A DNA stretch of 21,379 bases, from positions 1 to 21,379 of the forward strand of contig JAFPAK010000374.1 in the NCBI GenBank assembly GCA_017390825.1, written 5' to 3'. Origin of the DNA: Clostridia bacterium (GTDB lineage: Bacteria > Bacillota_A > Clostridia > Oscillospirales > Acutalibacteraceae). Under the pieces are notes generated by a model. It ran no database searches. It saw only the letters and a program-made list of their open reading frames with translations, and had not been told where the DNA came from. Positions 7,319 through 14,476 of the stretch are shown here, in pieces (positions within the stretch are counted from its first letter, which is position 1; the number at the start of each line of letters is the position of its first letter). The position numbers and the translations under genes are program-made.

Positions 7319-8683
7319 ATGGCAAGCAATCTTACAAGCGGAAACATAAACAAACAAATCCTCAGTATGTTCGTGCCGATGCTGATATCTGTCGCAGTTC
7401 AACAGCTATACGGCATCACCGATATGGTGATAGTCGGTAAGTTCGTATCGGCAGACGCATTCGCAGCGGTCAACTGCACCTCCAGCTTTAATTCGATGGT
7501 GCTTTCCTTCATACTGGGTTTTGTAAACGGCTGCGGCATTCTTGTGTCAAATGCATTCGGCGCTAACAAGCCGCGCACTATGAAGCGTGTTATTGCAAAC
7601 GGCATTTATCTTGTTGGATTTATGGCGATCGTTGTAACAGGTATGTTTTTAATATTCCTCAATCCGGTTCTTCACTTGTTAAATACGCCGAGCGATGTAT
7701 ATTCTATGGCATATAGCTACATATTTATAATAATACTTAGCTATCCGTTCAGCATTGCATCAAACTATTTAGGCTCGCTTTTCAATGCGATAGGCGATAC
7801 CAAAACCATCGTGCTGCGCGGTGCGATATCTACCGCAATTAATATTACACTTGACCTTTTGTTCGTTGTTGTGTTCAAATGGGGAGTTGTGGGTGCGGCG
7901 GTAGCAACACTTGTTGCATCATTCATATATCTTGTGATATCGGTGCTGATGTATCTGTTTTTATTCCGTGAGCTGCACATCAGCAAAAAGTATATGAAAT
8001 TCGATTTCTCTATCATCAAGGAAAGCTTTATGCTCGGATTTCCTCTGGGGTTGACCTCATGCACGACGATGCTCGGCTGTACGCTGATACAAAGCTGTGT
8101 AAACGGACTGGGTACCGTATATCTTACCGCTTTTTCAGCGGCAGGCAAGGTGGAATATCTTCTTACCGTGCCGATCATTTCATATACAAGTGCGTTGCGG
8201 ATATTTCTGTCACAAAATCACGGCGCAAAGAAAGTCGACCGTATTTTCAAGGCGATCAAAAATTCTGTGCTGATAGCCACAGTCTATGGGCTGATACTTT
8301 CTCCGGTACTTCGCTTTTTCGGTGACGAAATGTGCCTGATGTATCTTAATGCAAGCGAAACTCAAGCCTTTGAACTGATACGGTACTATACCTCATTCAC
8401 CGGAACGTTGTTTGTGCTGCTGTGCCTTTTGTATATAGTACGCAGTACCATTCAGGGACTCGGTTACGGCAAATTCATTGCAATAGGCGGATTTATCGAG
8501 CTTGCGACCCGTGTGTTCGTAGCATTTGTTCTTGTTGACAAATTCAAATTCTTTGCAATATCAATATCCTGCCCGTTAAGCTGGATACTGACCGTTGCGT
8601 TTTTATCAACCGCACTCATATTTGCGATAATACCCAAGTTAAGAAAACTAAAAAGAGAGGAACTGAAATGTCCAATACAGTAG
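7319..8683 (+). CDS. MATE-family multidrug/toxin efflux transporter
   Basis: The 454-aa integral membrane protein has about 12 hydrophobic helices and the usual MATE length. The N-terminus LTSGNINKQILSMFVPMLIS followed by QQLYGITDMVIVGKFVS matches the first two helices of MatE proteins. The start of the second half (FSIIKESFMLGFPLGL) repeats the pattern, as expected from the duplicated six-helix architecture. MATE proteins export cationic drugs or metabolites using a Na+ or H+ gradient; the substrate cannot be predicted. The ATG follows AGAGGG (7305-7310) at 8 bases. The last 16 bases overlap the start of mnmE in another frame, so the two are co-transcribed and probably translationally coupled. 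Confidence 0.9.
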   Translation: MASNLTSGNINKQILSMFVPMLISVAVQQLYGITDMVIVGKFVSADAFAAVNCTSSFNSMVLSFILGFVNGCGILVSNAFGANKPRTMKRVIANGIYLVGFMAIVVTGMFLIFLNPVLHLLNTPSDVYSMAYSYIFIIILSYPFSIASNYLGSLFNAIGDTKTIVLRGAISTAINITLDLLFVVVFKWGVVGAAVATLVASFIYLVISVLMYLFLFRELHISKKYMKFDFSIIKESFMLGFPLGLTSCTTMLGCTLIQSCVNGLGTVYLTAFSAAGKVEYLLTVPIISYTSALRIFLSQNHGAKKVDRIFKAIKNSVLIATVYGLILSPVLRFFGDEMCLMYLNASETQAFELIRYYTSFTGTLFVLLCLLYIVRSTIQGLGYGKFIAIGGFIELATRVFVAFVLVDKFKFFAISISCPLSWILTVAFLSTALIFAIIPKLRKLKREELKCPIQ

Positions 8684-10032
8684 CTGCCATTGCAACTCCT
8701 GACGGCATAGGTGCAATAGGCATTATAAGAATATCCGGCGAGGATGCAATCGGCATTGCTTCTTGCTGCTTCCGTCCTGCGAATGAAAATAAAATACTGA
8801 CCGAAATGAGCGGATATACCGCCGCATACGGCCATATTTTTGATAATGACGGTGATATTGACGATGCCGTTGCCACCGTTTTCCGTGCCCCTCACTCATA
8901 TACAGGCGAAAATACCGTAGAACTATCTTTGCACGGGGGCAGAGCAGTTATGACAAGAGCGCTGCGTGCAGTATATTCCTGCGGTGCTGATGCGGCAGGA
9001 AGGGGCGAATTCACCAAAAGAGCCTTCCTTAACGGTAAGCTTTCATTAACAGAAGCAGAGGCGGTAATGGATGTTATCAACGCCGAAAGCTCCGCTGCGC
9101 TCAGAAGCGCAAACAATATTAAAAACGGTGCAGTATATAAAAAAATCAGCCGCCTAAAAGAGCAGCTTACATTTTGTGCGGCATCTGTTGCTGCGTATGT
9201 TGACTTTCCCGAAGAGGGTGTTGCCGACGAGCGTGACACAGAGCTCACAGAGCCTATAATCAATGCTGCTGATGAAATAAAACAGCTTATCGACAGCTTT
9301 GACTGCGGCAGAATGATTAAAAACGGTGTTGACTGCGTTATTGCAGGACAGCCGAATGTCGGAAAATCCACTCTGCTAAATGCTTTGAGCGGCAGAGAAC
9401 GCTCTATAGTTACATCAACCGCCGGCACAACAAGAGATATAATTGAAGAAACGGTGTCGGTCGACGGTGTTGAATTCCGTCTTGCCGATACCGCAGGTAT
9501 CCACAACGGAAACGACGAGATTGAGCGGATAGGTATCACGCTTGCCCGTGAGAGAATTAAAACAGCGCAGCTGGTATTGTTTGTGTTCTCTGCTGAAAAT
9601 GCGCTGACAGATGAAGATATTGAAATGATACACTCTGCCGAAAATGCGCCGTATATACTTGTCGTGAACAAGTCGGATATAGGTGAATATAATGACGCCG
9701 AAAGGCTTGAACAGTATGGAGATGTAGTATATATTAGTGCTAAAAACGACGAAAATACCGATATGCTTCGTAAACTGATGCTGAAAAAATGCAGGATAGG
9801 TCATATCAACCAGGCAGATCTTATAATTGCTAATGAGCGTCAACTCACCGCAGCAAAAAAAGCATACGATGCGCTTATGATCGCTAAAGATGAGCTTATC
9901 AACGGTCAGACGCTTGATGCAGTCGCAATGCTGATCGATGACGCTATTGCAGCTCTTATGGAGCTTACGGGCGAAAATGTGAGTGAAAGCGTTATATCCG
10001 AAGTATTCAAAAACTTCTGCGTGGGTAAATAG
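8668..10032 (+). CDS. mnmE: tRNA uridine-5-carboxymethylaminomethyl modification GTPase MnmE
   Basis: The 454-aa product has the family length. The N-terminus (TVAAIATPDGIGAIGIIRIS) is the formyl-tetrahydrofolate-binding domain. An inserted Ras-like G domain follows, with G1 GQPNVGKS (227-234), G2 TAGTTRD, G3 DTAG and G4 NKSD. A helical domain ends with FCVGK, carrying the conserved C-terminal Cys of the C-x-G-K motif. MnmE works with MnmG to modify the wobble U34 of certain tRNAs in the cytoplasm. The start ATG lies inside the MATE gene, preceded by GAGAGG (8655-8660). In many bacteria mnmE sits near rnpA, yidC and mnmG; here none of these is adjacent. It faces the cohesin-dockerin gene and shares a terminator with it. 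Confidence 0.97.
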   Translation: MSNTVAAIATPDGIGAIGIIRISGEDAIGIASCCFRPANENKILTEMSGYTAAYGHIFDNDGDIDDAVATVFRAPHSYTGENTVELSLHGGRAVMTRALRAVYSCGADAAGRGEFTKRAFLNGKLSLTEAEAVMDVINAESSAALRSANNIKNGAVYKKISRLKEQLTFCAASVAAYVDFPEEGVADERDTELTEPIINAADEIKQLIDSFDCGRMIKNGVDCVIAGQPNVGKSTLLNALSGRERSIVTSTAGTTRDIIEETVSVDGVEFRLADTAGIHNGNDEIERIGITLARERIKTAQLVLFVFSAENALTDEDIEMIHSAENAPYILVVNKSDIGEYNDAERLEQYGDVVYISAKNDENTDMLRKLMLKKCRIGHINQADLIIANERQLTAAKKAYDALMIAKDELINGQTLDAVAMLIDDAIAALMELTGENVSESVISEVFKNFCVGK

Positions 10033-10050
10033 TTAATAGAAAATATAATA

Positions 10051-10080
10051 AAAAGCTATTGCGGCTGCAATAGCTTTTTT
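10051..10080. terminator. Bidirectional terminator between mnmE and the cohesin-dockerin gene
   Basis: AAAAGCTATTGC (10051-10062) pairs with GCAATAGCTTTT (10067-10078) around a GGCT loop. T tracts follow on both strands (TTTTTT on plus; AGCTTTTTATT on minus), so it can end both convergent genes. The stem is nearly the same as at 5236-5267. Confidence 0.93.
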
Positions 10081-10081
10081 A

Positions 10082-10891
10082 TTATAACTCCTTAACAAGT
10101 CCAACAATATATTTACGAAGCTGCAAAACATCCTTGCCGTTTATCTTACCGTCTGCGGTTACATCGGCGGCATCTTCAGTGATATCCTTTGTAAGACCTA
10201 CAATGTATTTACGAAGCTGTAAAACATCCTTACCGTTTATCTTGCCGTCGTCATTAACATCACCAAGCATAAATTTTTCTTCAATAGGCTTGGTATCAAT
10301 GCGTCCGCAAGAAGAACATTCTCTCCAATATATGCCGTTTTCGGCATCCTCAATCCAATCTCCGTAATTATGGTCATTTACGACCGTCACAGCACCGTTT
10401 CCATAGGTAAAAGGCAAATCATTAAGAGAGGTATTAAAAATATTGTCTGATGAATAATTTACAAAGAGAAGCTCACTCTTTCCAAGCGGCACATCGCTTT
10501 TTACATCAAAACAGATGTAAAGCAGAACACCGTTATCAGTAATATTCTTATTAATATCCGGCGCTTCGATAAGTATGTAAATAACACCTTCAAAGCAGGA
10601 AACAGTAAGCTCTGCTCCAACAGCTTCAACAATGGTATCATCAACAAGGCAACCCTGATATTGGAGAATGTTAGAATCATAAGCAACATCAATTGACATT
10701 CCCCAAACACCGGGATTATTACCGATATCTATAGCAACCTCAGCCATTTCATCTCTTTTTACACACACATTATCAAGTTCAAGATATGGCTTTGATTTAT
10801 CGAGCGCAGGCGCATCAGCCGCAAACGATGTAACAAAACTAACGCTAACAAGACACATCGCAAGCAGTAGGGATATAAATTTCTTTATCAT
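10082..10891 (-). CDS. Secreted cohesin-like plus dockerin protein (adaptor-scaffoldin-like)
   Basis: The product is 269 aa. Residues 1-25 are a signal peptide (MIKKFISLLLAMCLV...TSFAA). Residues about 36-171 look like a cohesin: a beta-sandwich pattern with LELDNVCVKRDEMAEVAIDI, GVWGMSIDVAYDSNILQYQG and PLGKSELLFV. Residues 174-202 form a short HNYGDW...RECSSCGRIDT module. This resembles the HxYGxW/CxxCG repeats of Firmicute surface proteins and may bind a metal. Residues 209-269 are a dockerin with loops DVNDDGKINGKD and DVTADGKINGKD; the second lacks the usual Asn/Asp at loop position 3. A single cohesin plus a dockerin is the plan of adaptor scaffoldins such as ScaC of Ruminococcus flavefaciens, which re-target enzymes to a larger scaffold. 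The adaptor role is inferred. Alternatively the beta domain may be a cohesin-fold carbohydrate-binding module. A good RBS (AAGGGGG) lies 8 bases upstream of the ATG. Confidence 0.78.
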   Translation of the reverse strand: MIKKFISLLLAMCLVSVSFVTSFAADAPALDKSKPYLELDNVCVKRDEMAEVAIDIGNNPGVWGMSIDVAYDSNILQYQGCLVDDTIVEAVGAELTVSCFEGVIYILIEAPDINKNITDNGVLLYICFDVKSDVPLGKSELLFVNYSSDNIFNTSLNDLPFTYGNGAVTVVNDHNYGDWIEDAENGIYWRECSSCGRIDTKPIEEKFMLGDVNDDGKINGKDVLQLRKYIVGLTKDITEDAADVTADGKINGKDVLQLRKYIVGLVKEL

Positions 10892-10920
10892 ACAACTAGC
10901 CCCCTTTAGTTTATAGTTTT

Positions 10921-10950
10921 AGTATAACACACTGCATAGGATAAATGCAA
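10921..10950 (-). promoter_or_regulatory. Proximal promoter of the cohesin-dockerin gene
   Basis: On the minus strand, extended -10 TGTTATACT (10929-10921) with TTGCAT (10950-10945) 18 bases upstream of the hexamer. The -10 is good and the -35 weak. The expected start near 10914 leaves a leader of about 23 bases that includes the RBS. Confidence 0.6.
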
Positions 10951-11001
10951 CATAAAAATATCTAGCGCTCTTATGCACCGCTCATAACAGCCCAAAAAAA
11001 G

Positions 11002-11031
11002 ATTATATCACACCTTAAATCAGTCAATCAA
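11002..11031 (-). promoter_or_regulatory. Distal promoter of the cohesin-dockerin gene, overlapped by a palindrome
   Basis: On the minus strand, TTGATT (11031-11026) and TATAAT (11007-11002) are separated by 18 bases, with an extended -10 (TGATATAAT). The -35 hexamer lies inside the perfect palindrome 11020-11051. That geometry suits repression or activation by a dimeric regulator. A transcript from here would have a leader of about 105 bases before the ATG at 10891. Confidence 0.55.
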
Positions 11032-11051
11032 TCAATTGATTGATTGACTGA
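11020..11051. repeat. 32-bp perfect palindrome with AATC/GATT repeats (candidate operator)
   Basis: The two 16-base arms (11020-11035 and 11036-11051) are exact reverse complements meeting at CAATTG, and each arm contains the direct repeat TCAATCAATCAA. No T tract follows on either strand, which argues against a terminator. It overlaps the -35 of the promoter at 11031-11002. Confidence 0.85.
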
Positions 11052-11078
11052 AGACCAATGCAATTCTTGGTTGCATAC

Positions 11079-11112
11079 AAAAACCGCCTGCTGTAAAATG
11101 CAGACGGTTTTT
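11079..11112 (-). terminator. Terminator of the gatCAB operon
   Basis: On the minus strand AAAAACCGTCTGC (11112-11100) pairs with GCAGGCGGTTTTT (11091-11079) around an 8-base loop. All pairs are good except one U-G wobble, which would be a C-A mismatch in plus-strand RNA. So the element is built for minus-strand transcripts. It lies about 20 bases after the gatB stop. Confidence 0.88.
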
Positions 11113-11133
11113 CAGAAAAAAGATATATAAAAT

Positions 11134-12552
11134 TTATTTTGCTATAATTTCTTTCAATATCTCCTGTGCGCGCAATGCATCGGCCTTGCCTCTTGTTGCT
11201 TTCATTACACCGCCGATAAGAGATTTGAATGCTGCTTCCTTGCCGTTATTATAATCATTAACGGCTGCGGCATTACCTGCAATGACCTCTTCACAGATCT
11301 TATACAGCTCGCCTTCATCGACACCGCCCATATCCTTTTCATCAATAAGCTCGGTCGCACGCTTGCCGCTATCCATCATCTTTTCAAGTGTTGATTTAGC
11401 CAGGTTGTTATTGATCTTGCCGCCTTCGACAAGTCCGATAAGCTCTGCAAGCATATCAGCGGTGATGCTGATATCAAATGCTTCCTTTGCCTCCTCAGTA
11501 GAAAGACGGCGGAATATCTGACTGATGATATAGTTAGATACACTCTTTTTGTTTTTAACACCGGCTGCGGCTTTATCAAAGAATTCAGCAACACGGCGAT
11601 ATTTTGAGATGATTGCGGCGTCTGTTGCGCTGATACCGTACTCCTCGGTGTATCTTGCACGCTTGGCATCAGGAAGCTCAGGCAAAGATTTTCTTATCTC
11701 GTCTATCTCCTCGTCGGTTATGCTGATAGTAACCAGATCCGGCTCACGGAAATAGCGGTAATCGTGAGCATCCTCCTTGCCTCGCATCGACTCGGTAACA
11801 CCCATCTCGGTATTGAAACGCAGAGTTTCCTGTACTACCTTTTCGCCGCTTTCAACAAGATCGCACTGGCGTTCATACTCATACTCCATTGCCTTCTGGA
11901 TAAAGGTAAACGAGTTCATATTCTTTATCTCGGTACGAGTACCGAATTTCTCATCGCCCTCAGGACGAACGGAGATGTTAACATCGCAACGCAACGAACC
12001 TTCCTGCATTTTAACATCCGAAACACCGATATATTTCATTATGAGCTGAAGCTTTTCGACATACTCAATAGCCTCGTCGATGCTGCGGATATCCGGCTCG
12101 GTGACTATCTCGATAAGCGGCACGCCGCCACGGTTATAGTCAACATATGTGTTGCCGCGCTCATGTACGAGCTTGCCTGCGTCCTCTTCGATATGAATAC
12201 GCAGAATTCTTATCTTTTTACCGGAATCAAGCTGTATATAACCGTTTGAACAAAGCGGCTTATCATACTGTGATATCTGGTAAGCCTTCGGAAGATCGGG
12301 ATAAACATAATTTTTGCGGTCCATCTTTGATATGTTGTTGATGGTGCAGTTAGTTGCAAGGCCTGCCATCACCGCATATCTTACTGCCTGACGATTGAGC
12401 TTCGGCATAGTACCGGGCAAACCGATACATATCGGACAGCAATGAGTGTTAGGATCAGAGCCAAACTGAGTTGTGCAGCTACAGAATATCTTTGTTTTTG
12501 TTGAAAGCTCAACATGAGTTTCAAGACCTGATACAAGTTCAAATTTACTCAT
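11134..12552 (-). CDS. gatB: Asp-tRNA(Asn)/Glu-tRNA(Gln) amidotransferase subunit B
   Basis: The 472-aa product matches full-length GatB. The N-terminus FELVSGLETHVELSTKTKIF is followed by a four-Cys zinc site (C24, C26, C38 or C39, C42 in FCSC...HCCPIC). Then come LPKAYQISQYDKPL, HIEEDAGKLVH and the C-terminal YqeY-like tRNA-binding tail (ISKYRRVAEFF...GGVMKATRGKADALRAQEIL). GatB binds the misacylated tRNA and carries the kinase/transamidase centre, taking ammonia from GatA. Its ATG shares one base with the gatA stop (TAATG), a classic coupled junction. It is the last gene of gatC-gatA-gatB and is followed by an intrinsic terminator. Confidence 0.98.
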   Translation of the reverse strand: MSKFELVSGLETHVELSTKTKIFCSCTTQFGSDPNTHCCPICIGLPGTMPKLNRQAVRYAVMAGLATNCTINNISKMDRKNYVYPDLPKAYQISQYDKPLCSNGYIQLDSGKKIRILRIHIEEDAGKLVHERGNTYVDYNRGGVPLIEIVTEPDIRSIDEAIEYVEKLQLIMKYIGVSDVKMQEGSLRCDVNISVRPEGDEKFGTRTEIKNMNSFTFIQKAMEYEYERQCDLVESGEKVVQETLRFNTEMGVTESMRGKEDAHDYRYFREPDLVTISITDEEIDEIRKSLPELPDAKRARYTEEYGISATDAAIISKYRRVAEFFDKAAAGVKNKKSVSNYIISQIFRRLSTEEAKEAFDISITADMLAELIGLVEGGKINNNLAKSTLEKMMDSGKRATELIDEKDMGGVDEGELYKICEEVIAGNAAAVNDYNNGKEAAFKSLIGGVMKATRGKADALRAQEILKEIIAK

Positions 12553-14012
12553 TACAGCACTACCCCCTTATTGAGCGGAATAAACGCATCCGAAACCTGT
12601 TCATAAGCGTATGCAAGATTTAAAAGCTCGCTTTCACCGAAGCTGTTACCGATAAGCTGCATACCAATAGGCAGTCCGTTTGCGTCTTTGCCGCAGGGTA
12701 CGGAAATAGCCGGCAAACCAGCAATATTTACGGGAACGGTACATATATCGGTAAGGTATGTTTCAACGGATGAAACCGATGTAAAGCCCTTCTTGAAAGC
12801 AGTCATAGGAACGGTGGGCGCAAGGATAGCGTCACACTTCTCGAATGCCGCCTTGAATTCCTTTACAATAGTTCCGCGAAGATTTTGAGCCTTTTTATAA
12901 TATGCATCATAATAACCCGAAGAAAGCACATAGGTGCCGAGTAGGATTCTACGCTTGACCTCTGCACCGAAGCCTTCGCTTCTGGTCTTGCATATCATAT
13001 CGTGGATACCATTATAGCTGTCAGTACGGTAGCCGTAACGGATACCATCATATCTTCCAAGGTTTGAAGATGCCTCTGCACAAGCCAGTATATAGTAAAC
13101 GGGCAAAGCGTATTTGATAATAGGCATATCAAATCTTACTATCTCTGCGCCAAGCTCCTCATACTTGCGGATAGCCTCCTCCATAGCTGTACGGACATCA
13201 TCACGGATACCATCGAAGTATTCCGATACAATACCGATCTTCATACCCTTTATACTGCCGCCGAGCTTATCGACGGTTGTTTCTTTTGCGCCAGAGCAGG
13301 TAGAATCCATCTTATCCTTACCGGAAATAGCGTCAAATACGATAGCTGTGTCCTCAACAGTGGTTGTGATAGGTCCGATCTGGTCAAAGCTTGATGCGTA
13401 TGCAATAAGACCGTAACGGGAAACTGCGCCGTAAGTCGGCTTAAGACCGACGATACCACAGAAGGATGCAGGCTGACGGATAGATCCGCCGGTGTCAGAT
13501 CCGAGACCATACGCTGCGATATTTCCACCTACTGCACTCGCAACACCGCCTGATGAACCGCCTGCAACATGATCAATATTATGCGGGTTTGCTGAACCGC
13601 CGAAGCAGGAGGTCTCACTCGATGAGCCCATTGCAAATTCATCCATATTGGTTTTACCGATAAGAACTGCATTCTGATCTTTAAGTGCATCCCATACGAA
13701 AGCATCGTAAATAGGAGTATAGCCCTTCAATATCTTTGAACAGCAGGTAGTTTCGATACCTTTTGTTGAAATATTATCCTTCAATGTCATCGGTATGCCT
13801 TCAAGCATACTGATCTGTTCGCCTCTTGCAATTTTTTCATCGACCGCAGCGGCAGTTTTAAGCGCCTGATCAGGTGTCAGCTTAACATATGCGTTAAGAT
13901 CGCCGTTTTCCTTTTGGGCAGCTGCAAGATACAATTTTGTAAGCTCTGTTGACGATATCTCTTTAGCAGTGAGCATACCGTGCAGAGTGCTGATTTTGCC
14001 TTTGATAGCCAT
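12552..14012 (-). CDS. gatA: Asp-tRNA(Asn)/Glu-tRNA(Gln) amidotransferase subunit A
   Basis: The 486-aa amidase-signature protein has the Ser-cis-Ser-Lys triad visible as K78 (PMTLKDNIS), S153 (GGSSGG) and S177 (GSDTGGSIRQP). GatA hydrolyses glutamine and passes ammonia through a channel to GatB. The start ATG is 18 bases after the gatC stop, with AAGGAG about 11 bases upstream. Length and motifs fit the family with nothing missing. Confidence 0.98.
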   Translation of the reverse strand: MAIKGKISTLHGMLTAKEISSTELTKLYLAAAQKENGDLNAYVKLTPDQALKTAAAVDEKIARGEQISMLEGIPMTLKDNISTKGIETTCCSKILKGYTPIYDAFVWDALKDQNAVLIGKTNMDEFAMGSSSETSCFGGSANPHNIDHVAGGSSGGVASAVGGNIAAYGLGSDTGGSIRQPASFCGIVGLKPTYGAVSRYGLIAYASSFDQIGPITTTVEDTAIVFDAISGKDKMDSTCSGAKETTVDKLGGSIKGMKIGIVSEYFDGIRDDVRTAMEEAIRKYEELGAEIVRFDMPIIKYALPVYYILACAEASSNLGRYDGIRYGYRTDSYNGIHDMICKTRSEGFGAEVKRRILLGTYVLSSGYYDAYYKKAQNLRGTIVKEFKAAFEKCDAILAPTVPMTAFKKGFTSVSSVETYLTDICTVPVNIAGLPAISVPCGKDANGLPIGMQLIGNSFGESELLNLAYAYEQVSDAFIPLNKGVVL

Positions 14013-14030
14013 TACACATTTTGCTCCTTG

Positions 14031-14309
14031 TTACATTTTCTTTTTAACGGGGAAAAAGCCGTTTTCGCCGCCGTCAACATTCTTTAAAATATCCTCACGG
14101 TCATAAGACTCTATTACTTCATCCTCACGGAAAGCGTTGGATAAATTATTGATATTATCGAACTCGTCTACCTCTCCGTCAAAATTATTAACGGTATCGG
14201 CAAATTTAATGATTTCCATCATCTGCTCTGTCAGCTCGTCAAGCTCATCGTCGGCAACGGAAAGCTTGCTGAGCAACGCAATATCAAGTATTTCGTCTTT
14301 TGTTACCAT
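14031..14309 (-). CDS. gatC: Asp-tRNA(Asn)/Glu-tRNA(Gln) amidotransferase subunit C
   Basis: The 92-aa acidic protein starts MVTKDEILDIALLSKLSVAD and ends with LREDEV-like FREDEVIESYDREDILKNVD, both typical of GatC. GatC is a belt-like stabiliser that wraps around the GatA-GatB interface. The ATG is preceded by AAGGAG at a good distance. It is first in the operon. The 167 bases upstream hold a long hairpin (14338-14391) and the aspS-end hairpin, with no clear promoter of its own. Confidence 0.95.
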   Translation of the reverse strand: MVTKDEILDIALLSKLSVADDELDELTEQMMEIIKFADTVNNFDGEVDEFDNINNLSNAFREDEVIESYDREDILKNVDGGENGFFPVKKKM

Positions 14310-14337
14310 AAGAATTCTCCTTTTATGTGTTTATCTG

Positions 14338-14391
14338 ATTACGATTTAATAGGATATTCAGTGACCTGACAAGGTTACATTGAATCGTAAT
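14338..14391. repeat. Long hairpin / inverted repeat in the gatC leader
   Basis: The outer arms ATTACGATTTAAT (14338-14350) and ATTGAATCGTAAT (14379-14391) pair over 13 positions. The inner arms TTCAGTGACCT and AGGTTACATTGAA (14357-14384) form a further stem around GACA. Both non-Watson-Crick positions are G-U in plus-strand RNA but A-C in minus-strand RNA, so as RNA it folds better on the strand without an annotated gene. As DNA it could be a protein-binding palindrome. Confidence 0.6.
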
Positions 14392-14412
14392 AACATCGTT
14401 TAATATAATATT

Positions 14413-14434
14413 GGCGGGTTGTCGGCAACCCGCC
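14413..14434. terminator. GC-rich hairpin downstream of aspS (probable terminator)
   Basis: GGCGGGTTG (14413-14421) pairs with CAACCCGCC (14426-14434) around TCGG. On the minus strand the tail is AATATTATATT, not a clean T run, so it may only partly stop aspS transcripts. On the plus strand it is followed by TTGCTTT. Incomplete termination would let aspS messages run into gatCAB. Confidence 0.6.
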
Positions 14435-14476
14435 TTGCTTTAGATAAAATTGGTTTACTGTATTTAGTATATACCG

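Noticed and set aside
8892..9671. 259-codon minus-strand open frame opposite mnmE
   Set aside because: It is the antisense shadow of a fully conserved mnmE; Ser/Ala/Ile-rich low-complexity product, no RBS.
10110..10250. Direct repeats of about 60 bases as a mobile element end
   Set aside because: They are the two in-frame halves of the dockerin.
11020..11051. Palindrome as an intrinsic terminator
   Set aside because: No T run on either strand, A/T-rich stem, and the gatB terminator is already present at 11079-11112.
11764..12249. 161-codon plus-strand frame opposite gatB
   Set aside because: Antisense to a clear gatB with all motifs; no RBS and no recognisable domain.
14310..14476. T-box riboswitch ahead of gatCAB
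   Set aside because: No AGGGUGG-like T-box sequence or specifier arrangement could be seen; the hairpins are of another kind.
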